Positions 48,270 through 60,842 of a DNA stretch of 64,000 nucleotides are shown piece by piece (positions within the stretch are counted from its first letter, which is position 1; each line of letters opens with the position of its first letter). The translations under genes were made by a program, and so were the position numbers. The notes beneath the pieces were generated by a model. That model ran no database searches and was not told the DNA's origin. It saw only the letters and a program-made list of their open reading frames with translations. This stretch comes from Didymodactylos carnosus (Eukaryota; Rotifera; Eurotatoria; Philodinida; Philodinidae): positions 1 through 64,000 of the forward strand of contig CAJNOQ010000182.1 of assembly GCA_905250885.1 (NCBI GenBank), in the 5' to 3' direction.

Positions 48270-49596
48270 TTGTCATAGACGTCAAGAACTTTTCATTTTC
48301 TTCTACAAGATGCTTCGGACTATTCTTATATTAATTAACAATGAAATATGTCCTATTGTACAGATTATTTTAGCCTGTTAAAAATTCTTATTTTACTCAG
48401 TTAAATATATAAGGTTAAAACAGTTTTCTCTATATTTAGAGAATGATAGATGATGTACTATATTTATCAGAATATATGTCTGACTTTATTTGAAAAAAAA
48501 TAACGAAGCACTGTTTTTTTTCTAGTAGATAAAAATAAAAATAACATCTAACACTTTTTCTACAAAAACAAAAAAACATGTATCACTGAAGCAACAGAAA
48601 AACATTAAAAAAAATGTTCAAAGACAAATCGTTCAAGTAAGTTAATTTTGATTAGTAAAAATATTTTAAACTTAAACTTTAGTCTTGAAGAAAATCAAAA
48701 CAGCGTCACATTCAATTCTCATCTTCTACGAAGAGATTTTTGCTGTACTTCTAAATAAATTTCATATTAAATTCTAATTTACATTCGATTTTGGTTGAAT
48801 AAGAATAAAATGGATATAAATGTTAAAAACCACAGTATGAATGTTGAACTTGTCAATTTGATTGTACCTAGAAGAAGAAAAAATTCGTAATAAAACATGT
48901 ATTTAACGGAAAAATAACATGAAAGTGAAATTATTCTACATTTAGAATAGTTTTAATAATATAATATTTCATTCAAAATATTCCTAATAATGGAAAAATA
49001 TGTTAAAACACTTTTAATATATCAATGAGATATTAATTAAAAAATTGTTTTGATTTGAAATAAAATTACTACAGAAATCGTTTTTGAGTTAATAAAGTAC
49101 TGTTGCAGCTATTTAATTTAATATTTTTCCTCATTCTTCGTCAAACTGGTCGAAATTTTGCCAAAATTCTATATTTTCTATATTAGATTGATACAAAATA
49201 AAAAAAGTTTCTTAAGATACAAAGTTTTCGACAAGCATTTGTCTTTCTCTAGAAGTCTGCATTTCTTAGCTTACAAAATACTTTTGTATTCAAAATACAA
49301 AAAAATTATAATATTTGAAATTTCTATAGAAAACTACACTGAAATCTAAACAAAATTATTCAATTTAATTAAAACTCATTGCCTTTGATATTCAATCGAT
49401 TTTTAGAAAAGAAATTATTTAGAAGTAATTCCTTTTGTTTTTCTTAAAAACCAATCAAGAGTAATAATACTAAATAAGAAAATAGGATTTATTGAGAAGT
49501 TTCATGTCTGCGTCGCAAATCAAAGATACCCGCCCGCTAAGTGTGTATGTTTAATACTCAAAATTTAAGAAAAAATATAGAAATTGACTGAATCTT
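48270..49596. other. intergenic DNA, no feature seen
   Basis: AT-rich DNA between the convergent 3' ends of DNAL1 and the mesothelin-like gene. The short open frame at 49158-49349 shows no domain. No repeat pair or RNA gene was recognised. Confidence 0.6.
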
Positions 49597-52500
49597 CTAT
49601 GATACATCCCAATTATATCTCATGCATTTTTTCCCTTTTATTTTCAGAAAATGCATGCAAGTGTAGGAATAGAAATAAGTTAGAACGTGAATATTTATAC
49701 CACTATTGTCAGTACTATGTCCGTTTGATCTCTGACTAATTATGATTCCGTCTTCTAAAAATCATTGTTTTCGTTTTATAGAGTTCTGATTATCAATAGC
49801 AATTATTACCTGATGTTTTGAATGGAAATAAAATTTTATTCAAAACTTTCAATTGTCCAGCTCCCAATGCACTAAAAACACTTGATGGAATTGCTTTAAT
49901 TTGTTCGATATTTAATCCTTCTAATTGATCGCTTGTAAAGTGTTTCATTACATCTAAAATTAAAAGAAAATAATTTATATTACAATTTATTTTTCAATTA
50001 AAATAAGAATTCATTTTACCTATGGGCAATTTTTGTACAGCTGAAATTGGTAGAAAATTTAATAAGTTTTTCGGTATAGATGAAATGTCGGCCGATTTTA
50101 GACCAGCTAAAACGAAAAATGAAAACACTCTTGATAGTTTCAAAATAGATCGTAACAAAAATAATATCATCAATTACCAGCAATAGTACCCAAGGAACCA
50201 AAGATATGTGGCTGATAAATTTCATTTTTATAAGCATCTTTTGATACATTAAACATGACATTTGAATAATTAGTACCAGTAGGACAATCAATATTGGCTA
50301 ATATGACTAAATATGATCTATAAGATAAAATTATTCGTGAATGAATACTAATAGAGTGAAATAGTTGAGTAACATACTTGACATCTTCTGCTTGTATTCG
50401 GCGAAGTAAGTCATCATTAATTCCTAAAAGTAAATAAGAGAATTAAGAGAATTTTTCATTATGATTTATTTAATCGAAATAGAATATACCGCAGAGAATT
50501 TTTCCACCATTTTCGAGCAAACTTTGTGGTAATCTTGACCCATCATCAGTAGCAAGACGTGCCAATACGTTGAGCTAAAAATACAATATTTTGCTCATAT
50601 ATATTTAGAATTAAAGAAAATTAATGTTACTTGTTCAGCATTCCAATTTTGTAAATTTCCAACAGTTGATAAAATATTTGCATCTTTGAAATGTTGATTT
50701 TTCAACATGTTCAATTGTGACGGCGAGAAGCCAGTTAAAATTTCTCCCAAATTGTATATTTCATTTTGATTTAAGGATTGTATATGACGATTTTTGGCAG
50801 TCAGTGCCTATATTTAAAAATCTTGTCTCAATTTTCAACTGTTATATCTATTCTTATTATACTTACTTGAATGTATTTTTGAGCTATTCTGTTAATATTG
50901 TCTGACTCATAATCTGTTTGTGCACCCAATAGATCGATACATCGATATAATTCATCAGCTGTTATACTGTCAATTTGTTGAGGTGATAATGCGGAGACAG
51001 CTGAGCCAATTTTTCGCAAATTTTCACATGATAAACTTGTCTTATCTGTAATGTGCCAAATATTTATGATATGAACTACAGTATAAGAATGATTACTTTG
51101 AAAAGATAAACTTACCCAGATTCGTTTGTCTTCTTTGACGATTTGACAAATGATTAATAAAAGCATTAACCAAATTCTTCTTCATGCTACTCTTGGCTTT
51201 AGATAAAAATCCATCGGTATCAGGTAATTTACATCGTTCATCACGTACATTCAATTTATCTATTGATTTAGAAAGGAAATTAGCTCTTCCTGCTAGTATT
51301 TTCTAGAATTTCCGAGAAAAAGTTTCATTAAGACATAAGATACTGATAAAAAGACAACTTACCTTTGAACTTGCTATATCATTAGGTAAATATACAGCTA
51401 ATTCGCCTATTAAATCAAGATACATTGGTTTTAAAGAGTCATCGACTTCACTTAAAGCATCACTGAAAACAGATATAACGTCAGTTATTCATTTAAGATC
51501 CACACTTTTACTACCACATACTTTAAACGTGAACCAAGTGCTTGGGCTTGCTCTTTTGATGGTTGAAAACATGGCGATTTAAAGTAAGCAAGTTTGTTAA
51601 TTAATCCATCGGTCGTTATACGTCGGAGATCTTTTGCACTTAGGCTCGATGTTAAAAATGGTCCCAGTTGTGAGAGTCTAAAGACATCTATATCACCAGT
51701 ATTCGAACCCTAGAAGAAAAGAATTAAGTATACAGATATCAGGTATACATTTATTCTGAAAAAACAAACTTACATAATGGCTAAGAGCATAATTAGCAAG
51801 TCGTACACGATTTTCTGGTACAAATGAACAACAAACAGGTTCATTAATGTTACCAATAGTTTTCCAAAACTGATCGCCTTGTTCAGGTTTTAAACGATTG
51901 ACAGCGTCTAATTCAGCATTTGTCATTGTAGCAAATATTTGTGGATTAAGCTCTTCAACTAGATCATCTTCGCGAAATAAACCTTGAATATATTGATCTG
52001 GATCGTCACTATGTTCCCGACTTTTTAGACCTTTTTGTAAAACATTTCCAAATGCATAACGCTACAAAGACAACCCATTCCAATATTCCAATATTTAATA
52101 TCGTTTATTAACTTACTGTTCCCGATTGCATAGCATTGTCAACATTTATATTTTCTTTAGAGCCGAATACCGATCGAATAGCTAGCAGAGAATCGTCCGG
52201 TTTTATTTTTTCTACGTCACTCTTCGTCAAACCGTTAAGAAGATTTCCAATTTGTGATAAGGAGCCGAGACTACCATCAAAATTTGATGTGCTACCCAGC
52301 CGATTTTGTATCACTCCAGCAGACTAAAAAAATGAGTTAGTTTAAGAGTCAAGTGAAAGTTTTTCTAGGAAAATCAAAATCATAATCTTGTCTAGGAGCA
52401 GTTAAAATGAACACCCTTAAAATTGCAAAAACTTGAAGATTGAAGCTTTAAACTACACACTTCAGTACTTTGAAATGCGAAAAGTGTTTATAAATGTCAG

Positions 52501-55500
52501 GAGAGCATATCGATCTGTGATTGTGAGGAGAAAAAACTTCATGTTACCGACAAATACTTCCTTCTTTTAGTTTTACTGGTATTGTTCACGTTTTTATTAG
52601 CTTAAGGTTTCTCTTCAAAATTTTACATTCATCTAATCAGACTCAGATAGTGATTCTCAGTATCTTTCTTAGCTGCGACTACTGCCTTATTAAGTTTTAA
52701 TAATTTGAGAGAAAACGTGTTTATCAAAGAGAGAGAAAAATGGTAGCGGAAAGAGTTCTAAACTTATGTTTAACTTATGTGTTTATACATGAGATATGTG
52801 AACCAAACAAAGAGGTGAAGGGCTTCTATATTCATGGATTTTTTCCTCATATTTTCTTGTGTACATATCAATTTCTATGTCTTTTCTTCACAGTTAGTTA
52901 GTTTACGATTTTTATACCACGAATTTTATTTCACAATTTTCACTTCCACACAATAATCTCCATAATTTTGACATTCACATGTTTCATCCTATGGATCTTA
53001 TTACGACTTGCATCTCACTCTTTTCCTCATCAATTTTCTACTTCACTGTTGTTTTCGCCGTACAGCTTGCAAAACACTAGTAGTTGCGCATCACCCTCAG
53101 TTTTTCTCACTCACAGTCACTGATCGATATGCTCTCCTGATATTTATAAACATTTTCCGCATTTCGAAATACTGAAGTAGTTTAAAGCTTAAATCTTCAA
53201 ATTTTTACAATCAATTTTGAGGGTGTCAATTTTAATTCCTCCTAGAAGAGATCATGATTTTAATTTTCCTAGAAAAATTTTCACTTATTCTAAATCTCCA
53301 TTTCTCCTGTAAAATATATCTGAACAATAAATAATATGACAACAACATTGAGGTCAATTTTTTCTTCTACATTTGCTTAATCATTTCCTATAATTTAATA
53401 AGTCGAACCTGTGCCGGTGTAAATCGAAGAAAACGAACAACATCAGGGGCTTGATTTAATATTTTCATTAGTGTAGCTGACGAAATAAATTTTTTTGCAT
53501 AGTTAGAAGTTAATAATTTTTTATAAGTTTGAATGTTTCCTTCTGTTGCATACTAAATAAATAATTTAAGTTTTATAATATTGTATGAAACAATAAAAAC
53601 GTATTCTACCTTATCAATTAGACGACGAATTCTTGATGGAACTAATTTCGTTATAAACGGTTTCATTTGTTCCGAGAATAACGGTGGTAAATCACCACGT
53701 TTTTGAAGTAATAAGTTCAATATATTTTCATCTAAGCCGGGAAGTAAATTGCCTAATTTACCTAGGATACCTTTATCCCAATTTTCTTGTACACGACGTG
53801 GAATTTTATTTATTATTGTACGAGCCTACAGAAATAGAATAATTTACAATAAATAATGAATAGAGACTTCAACTTTACCTCATGTGGATCCAAATCTTGT
53901 TGACCAAGTTTTTCAATAACTGCCTGATCTTTTCCTAATTCAGCCATCAAGTTATCGGATAGGTCACTAATTTCGTCAGGTCGATACAAGGATCCAAAAA
54001 CATCTAAATTGAATTGAGCTGATGGTCTAGTGACTGAAGAACTTTTTATTAGAATACCTGAGACACTTTTGAGTTTTGGACCTGTTAATCTATTTTCTAA
54101 ATCAAATTCTTTTTTTACTTCATTAACTAAGCCTTCACATCCTTCTGGATTTGGATGATTTTTCAATAATTCTTTAATATCATCTTTATTATTTAGAAAA
54201 TTATTAAGATCACAGCCAGAATAACATTCTTGCCAACGTTGTAAATATCTAGAAAAGCGTATGAGATAGATACTTTTAGTGAGAATTCTCACAGTAAATG
54301 AATTACTTACTTTGCCTCTGGTTTAAATACACGATTATTTCTCTTTGCTTCTATGGTACGATTCAATAGACCCATAGCAGTTGCACAGGACACATCTGAT
54401 CGTACCTGCTGAGTAGCCAGCAAGGGAATCTAAGAAAATAAATCGTCATACTCAGAGCATGATAGTGTAGATTAATGCGTTCTTATTTGCTTACAACGTT
54501 ATTGCCAACAGCTTTGATCACTTGTCGTGGAGATAAGCTTGGTAATACACCGGCTAGAATACCCATTGATTCAGGTGATTCAAGTTTCAATGGAGCACCA
54601 TCTGTTGCAAGATTAGATGTTGAATCTGCTGTTAATGCACGATAAACTTTTGTGGCTATTGCATCTTTTTGTAATGATGACATTAAAGGTAAATTAGCCG
54701 CCCTATATAAATAAAATTAAAAAATATAATTATAAAATAAAATAAAATAAAATATCATTTATTTTTCTTACACATCACGTAAAACATTGTTATTATTGAA
54801 TATATTATTTTTTAACAGAAAATCCAATGGTAAATACTTCAGAAATCCTAGGCCAAGTTTTTCCGTTATTAATTGACGAAAATTTGTTGGATTTAATTTA
54901 TTTTTTATTTTAGAAATATAATTTCGAACAAATGTACTTTTTTGTTCTTCATTGTATCCCTGAAATAATATTATTTGAATAAAACTTTACATTCCATATA
55001 TGTTTTAATTATTACATGACGATTTCTGTTAGACTCTATTATTTTTGTAACATCATCTTCGCTTGATAACCCTAATAATTTATCTAAAATTTTGTCTGAT
55101 ATAATACTAGGTGGAAGACTAGCTAAAATTTGCGGTAAATTTAAAACTTTCAATATTGATTGCCAGGCATTATCCTACAAAAATATAATTAGAATATAGA
55201 ATCATCATCAGTTCAATAACTGTTATTTGTGATTATACCTTTATATAGGGCCATATTGATTGTATACTAGTAAATATATGATGAGCATTGGTTGGTGTCA
55301 ATGCTGTATCTTTTCGAATATCGATCGGTAGAGTAAGATTTTTAAATTTAGAAAATACACTAAATATGAGAATATTTTATGTTAAAACATCATATTCGAT
55401 CATTTTCTAGTATTACATACTTTGAAATATTTTCATGAGATGGTACTGAAATAAAAAGTTCAACAATTAAAGAAAAATTTGAAAGTAAATTTATCTAAAT

Positions 55501-57791
55501 ATTAGAAAGATTTCTTTTATCAATATAATAGCTTGACATAAAACGTGAGATCTACAGTATTTTTTTGCTTTTTACGTTTTTAGATATCAGATTTTGATAT
55601 GTGCATTTAAGTCTGAGTCGATTTATCCAACATTAGATTTTTATGTCAAGTTTACATGCTAAATCAAATTTTAAATTTTTATACTATTTTTTGTTTTTCT
55701 CTCATCTCAAATAATTAAATTTGGATCAAAAAGTGACTAATGGCTCTTCGAATTCAATAATGTTTAATATAAAAATAATGTCAACACATGTAGAAGTGAT
55801 TAGAATACGTGAAAAGTTAATCTTTTGTTTCGTGACTATTTCGTATAATTATACACGCCCACGAGAAAACTTGTATGATCTCGGAGCTTAGAATCATTAT
55901 AAATAGAAAAATTGCGGCAGATTATATCCCTGCACTAGTTGTATTTCCTCATCAAAGCTTCATATAGAATATGTTTAGATAAAGTTTAATTTATATTACA
56001 TAAAATATGTACACATTCACATTTTTTTCGCTTTCTTTTTCTCTCTCTCTCCCTCTTTATCACGATATGACAGATTTATTTTATTCTATGGCACCGTCTA
56101 TTCTTCGATCATACAACTAAACATCTGATTCTTTTTTTTAAATTAAATAACATTGAAAAAATAATTTTATATTTTATTTTACTTTTTTTTTTTTTGATAT
56201 ATTGACACGACATAATTCATTCTTTTCATCTAAAACATTGACTTACTTTCAAAATCAAGAAATGTTGGTAAACGTTGTTCAATCGATGCTAAATCTTGTC
56301 GATCATTATCAGTCTTTATTGCTTTGCTAAACAAATTTTGTAAATCAAAATCAGCTTGAGCTAAATATAAAAGAGAATGATTATTTTTTATAAATGTTCC
56401 ACGGACAAGTGTGTGCTTATGTCGTACATTTTTTATATTCTAGAAGATTTTTTTTACGCCCTTATTTTAAATATCCTCTTGACTAAACTATTATTATAAT
56501 CTCTATTCAGTCAATTAGATTTAAATAATCCTTTGTTTAAACCAACAAAATATTAACAGATCAAATGTATAAAGCCATTTTACGTAATCTTATGTAATAA
56601 GAAGGAGAACAACTGCTTTTGACAACTCAATACATCAATTTATTCTGATGGTTATTGATATATGTATAATAGAAAATATTTTGATCAATGATAAACAAAA
56701 ATATCACCAGGCACTACTTTACAAGGTTAAATAATGAAGATTCTATGCGTTGGATTACCGAATACTTTTTATTTTCAACACATCGTTGAAAAGGGTGCAA
56801 ACTTAGAAATAGAGATCGAAAAACAGAATATTTTAGAGAGAAAAAAACCGGTAACCAAGATCCTTTTCAAAAAACTAAAGTCAATTCATAAATTCAATAT
56901 ATCATACAATCACGTTTATAAATCATTGATTATATTAGAACTATGGGAGGAGAACGGTCAAATTAACCCTTTATCCTCGGATGTCCACAGACGTGGACAT
57001 TAGTAAGAGATCGTAGAATCGCTATAACAAGATAATGATGCATCGAATCTAAAAATAGACTTTTTTTCTAACGTCAGTTGTCATTATAAGTCAGTTATTG
57101 TTTATAAGAAATTTTGTTTTCTTCGAGTGTAAACAGAGTTCTGACAGTTTCATGTTCGTTTTTGCACGATCAGCTGCTAGATGTAAAGGATTTAAACTAA
57201 TCGAGGTTAGTGACTGCAAAGAGTGTTCTCTTCTGTTCTGTTCCGTTCTTGTCTTAGTCTATTTTTGTGTTATAAAACAGAACTGCTGTTTCTTTATACA
57301 CAGACAAAAAGCCGCAGATAAAAACTTTTTGCAAGTGAATATTATTTTCCGCACGATCGAACAAACCAAAATAATAAGAAATTATCTAGGTGGTAAATGA
57401 CTGTATTACACAAAAAAACGAAGAAAAACTATCGAGGTCATAAGCAGTAATCATGTGGTTAAATTTGAATGGAGTACTCTTGAAAATTTAGATATTGCTC
57501 TTTGTACTATTCTTTAATCTGGAATAGAGTTATTTTGTTCGTTTTTTTAAATTTAAAATAACTATTCAATATTGATCACAAAACATATTCGTGTTCATGT
57601 TTCTATATTTTGAAATGTTACAGTTAAAAAATAATTACTCTCAGGAAATTTATTTCGTTAATTGATAAAGAGTTTTTTAATTTTTAAAAAATGAATAAAG
57701 AAATTCACTTACCAAAATTTAAATTTAAATTGAATATAACAGCTAATATTAACAAAATTTTCGGACAATAATCGAACATATTTTTAAGCAT
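49597..57791 (-). CDS. secreted mesothelin/otoancorin/stereocilin-like protein
   Basis: The start at 57789-57791 gives a signal peptide (MLKNMFDYCPKILLILAVIF), then a 1.35-kb intron, then more than 20 exons with ~60-bp introns. Successive modules follow the mesothelin-family pattern of short alpha-helical repeats with LP, LS and L-x-x-L spacing. Examples are LPQILASLPPSIISDKILDKLL (~55130), GILAGVLPSLSPRQVIKAVG (~54530), LGKLGNLLPGLDENIL (~53750), IGNLLNGLTKSDVEKI (~52240), VSALSPQQIDSITADELYRC (~50970), LGEILTGFSPSQLNML (~50730) and FTSDQLEGLNIEQIKAIPSSVFSALG (~49930). Human relatives are extracellular and often GPI-anchored. The tentative last exon (49754-49597) lacks a hydrophobic tail, so a secreted form is possible. 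The intron at 52326-53409 is expanded by a fold-back element. The family call is by repeat style, not catalytic residues. Confidence 0.82.
52350..53287. mobile_element. fold-back element inside an intron of the mesothelin-like gene
   Basis: TIRs of about 170 bp (52350-52528 and about 53118-53287) are inverted, starting AAGTGAAAGTTTTTCTAGG and ending CCTAGAAAAATTTTCACTT. Inner shared blocks are GAAGATT-GAAGCTTTAAACTAC, TTTATAAATGTCAGGAGAG and CATATCGATC. The ~590-bp centre has no ORF. It turns a typical ~60-bp intron into a 1.1-kb one. Confidence 0.82.
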
Positions 57792-59020
57792 CTGTTAAAA
57801 GTAAAAAATAGTCATTTTTTTGGTCGTATTTTATTTTTAAATAAAAAAAAATAAAGAAGAAAGGTCAATTACTTCACATATATAATAAGCGAAACATGCA
57901 ATCGAATGAATGAAAAAATCGTTATTATTGTGATATTTTTTTCAAATACTATGTTACACAAGTAGCAACAGTTAATAGATCATACTCAATGTTACTCAGA
58001 TCTAACTTTATTTATTTTATCTCTGTTCATTTAGAAGATAAAGAAAAATAAATAAATATGCTAATATTCAAACGTTTTCTGTCGTCGTACAGAAAATTTG
58101 CTTTTTTTTCCTCTTTCTCTCTTTTCTCTACTAATACTCGATATATACTTTTCTTTGGTAACTGTTACTCATTATAGGCAACTATTTATGTACAAAATAG
58201 AGCCCTCAGTTGACAATCATGTACATAGAGTAGATCATAGAGAGAGAAAGAGAAAGCAAACGATGATAATAAACTCATTAAAAAAAAGGAACAGGAAAAA
58301 AATTGGGTATGTCTAAAAATAATATTAAAATCTACAAACCATAGATACGCTCTCTTTCTCTCTCTCTCTTATATACATATATATGTATCATGAGAGAGAA
58401 GAGGGAGAATAATCCACAAGAATAACAACAAAGAAAAGCTTTACAGTAAGTCATATTAAATTATGACTCACAAATGATGTGTGAGAAATAACCGCACAGT
58501 AATTTTCTATTTAATAATCTGTTTTCTTCCTTCTCTGTTATAATTCTGCTGTTTTCATCACATGCAAATATAAAACACCTTATCAATACATTAAAAATAA
58601 GAAATCTGAAACTTTTAATTATTGATTCTATGAGTAAGCTGTGTAAGTTTTACAAAATCATAAATATCGCCAGTTAAAACACATAGATGATGTATCATCT
58701 AAAGTAAATAAAGATAGTATTACTAAGAAGATCTCAAAATGACTTCACTTCATGTGAGAACTGCCCTTAAATTAGTAACAATACAATTAAGTAGTTATGT
58801 AGTGAATAACTGTATGTCAAGGCGAGCAAATGTTCTTCTAGCGTTATGTAACACTCAGATCCTTCTCGATCGGAAAATAATATGGATTCTCTTAATCCTT
58901 TTCTTTGAATATTGTTTCCATAACTTAGGTTGCATTGATTTCTCAATTTGTATCATGTACTGAAAGTTGATTAGCGAACTATATTAATTGATATAGAAGC
59001 GCTTGTAATCACTATGAAAC
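57792..59020. other. intergenic DNA with CT/TA microsatellite
   Basis: Upstream flank of the mesothelin-like gene. A CT run, a TATATACATATATATGTAT block and a GAGAGAGA-rich run at about 58347-58410 form an imperfect hairpin. Short open frames show no domains. Confidence 0.55.
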
Positions 59021-59831
59021 AAGAGAATGGAAAAAGTATGAAAAGAGAACGGAGTTTGGACTGAATGGAGAACGGAGTGCGAATTATTAAATTTTTACAC
59101 CGTTTAGAGAACGGTTGTGAGAGATATTTTTTCGCTATATGTGTACAGTTTCTAAAGTAGAATTTTTCATACGCACGCTTCTTCATATTTACACATCGAT
59201 ACGTAAACAGTAACAGAACCATATTCTAAACAAAATGATGCGCAGACAATGGCTACCACTGCGAATTTGTAATACGCAAACTGAACTTAATGAATTAATA
59301 TCAGAAAATGAAGTATCTAGATTTCGAAGTGAATCAAGTACCAATGGTAACAAATATACATATCCGTGTGCTTCATACAAGAAATTTCCATCATGTGATA
59401 TCCAGCTGCAAGCTATACAAGAGAGCAATTGCAAAGAATACGTCTGTAAACATACAGTTGGACTTGCAATTGCTTTTGGCTGTCATGTAATCTCAAAAGA
59501 TCGTATGCCTTTAGGACCAAAAAAACGTGGTAGACCAAAAAAATCTGGTTTTGCTCTACTTTTTTGAAATATCATATCTATTTGTATTTTTTTGTATAAT
59601 ACTTTTTTTCAAGGTTATGCAAGATATATATATAGATAATAATTCACTATTCGAACGTATGACCGTTCTCTTTTCAGTCTTTTGAACTCATAATTCTGAA
59701 CCGTTCTCTTTTCAGCACTAGTTCCGTTCTCTTTTCGGTTTTTTCGTTCCATAATTCTGACCGTTCTCTAATCAGTCCAAATTTGACCATAAATAGGCAA
59801 CCGTTCTCTTTTCAGCCCTAATTCCGTTCTC
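59021..59831 (+). mobile_element. candidate Mutator-like element carrying a SWIM ORF
   Basis: GAGAACGG or GAGAATGG occurs four times left of the ORF (59023, 59045, 59068, 59107). Its reverse complement CCGTTCTC occurs six times right of it (59663, 59701, 59724, 59761, 59801, 59824), often followed by TTTTCAG. This mirror arrangement of short motifs around a SWIM ORF looks like subterminal transposase-binding sites. No long TIR or TSD was pinned down, so the exact ends are uncertain. Confidence 0.6.
59235..59567 (+). CDS. small SWIM-type zinc-finger protein with AT-hook tail
   Basis: A single exon of 110 codons. Cysteines at PCASYKKFPSC and SNCKEYVCKHTVGLAI match the CxH end of a SWIM zinc finger, as found in MULE transposases and derived proteins. 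It is followed by PLGPKKRGRPKKSGFALLF, containing the AT-hook core RGRP. The N-terminal catalytic part of a MULE transposase (DDE core) is absent, so it cannot be an autonomous transposase. It could be a truncated or domesticated DNA-binding protein or a non-autonomous element's relic. The tail matches the fragment at 27162-27560. The ATG at 59235 is the first in frame; an upstream exon cannot be excluded. Confidence 0.65.
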   Translation: MMRRQWLPLRICNTQTELNELISENEVSRFRSESSTNGNKYTYPCASYKKFPSCDIQLQAIQESNCKEYVCKHTVGLAIAFGCHVISKDRMPLGPKKRGRPKKSGFALLF

Positions 59832-60842
59832 TAAAAAATCCTTGTCCTTGTTTTCTGCTTGCAATTAACTTTTTCATGATGCGACATTTAATCACTATGT
59901 TACCTTTCTCGTCGCGTATCTATGTTTTCGTTATAGAAATGAAAGTTAATCCGATTCTTCAAGTTATCGGGCTGTTTATTCACACACAATGTCTTCATTT
60001 CTTTCATAATCAAACTTTCTTTTTCTAAATTGGCAGCGAAACCATGAACAAATTTAAATCCATTATATAGTTACTATTTTATAATTAATTTTGAAATGAA
60101 ATTGGTTTATCTCTTGCCCATGTTAGTGAGCCTAATTGGTGATATAATAATAACGGAGTTTCTCACTGAGATTCTTTCACGGCATATTCAACCTTCTTTG
60201 AAATACTTGGTGAAGTTTAGGAGCGTATTTCAACTTTCAGAACAGTGTGGGGGCCAAATCATCTTTGGAACGAATCTTGGGGTTTCATATATTTTAAGAA
60301 AATATTTTGTTGGAGAAAAACAAAAGATCTTGACAGATACCTTCTTCTCGATTCTTTTTGAAATAATCGAAAAAAAATTTTTCACTGTTTGCCGTACTTT
60401 CGCAAGAAAGACGTTTAATGAGATTCACTTTATTAGTTGTGCCACTTTTAGAATAACAAAAATTTGAGCAAATTAAGATTTTCTTTAATTTTTTCCTTTC
60501 GTTTCATTGGCTGTTATTAAATCAAAATAGTGTTTCTTCTCCTATTGGCTAATGAAAAGAAGAAAATATAGAGAAAAATAGATAAACAGCTACTTAAAGA
60601 GAGCGATTGAGTTCGTTCGTCCTAAGATATTACCGATCATTATATTATACATGACCACTTTGATATAAGAAGCGAAAAGAAGTTTTTATTGTATTTTTAC
60701 AAGAGTTCTTTTTTAAACGATCAAGATCAGCATCAACGGATTAACAGTATTTTGATCTTATCAGGAAGTTTTACTTTCTACTAAAATTTTCTAACAATTT
60801 TTTTTTTACCGATTTCTAGTACTCGATCATCAGTGGATCAAT
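59832..60842. other. upstream region of the forkhead gene
   Basis: No recognised gene. An open frame at 60096-60467 (123 codons, hydrophobic start MKLVYLLPMLVSLIGDIII) has no known domain. 60580-60842 probably contains the promoter and 5' UTR of the forkhead gene. Confidence 0.5.

Noticed and set aside
57098-57400. 100-codon Cys-rich plus frame within intron 1 of the mesothelin-like gene
   Set aside because: No family recognised, opposite strand of a long intron, composition like surrounding DNA.
60096-60467. 123-codon frame with hydrophobic N-terminus
   Set aside because: No recognised domain and no relatives known to me; too weak for a gene call without transcripts.
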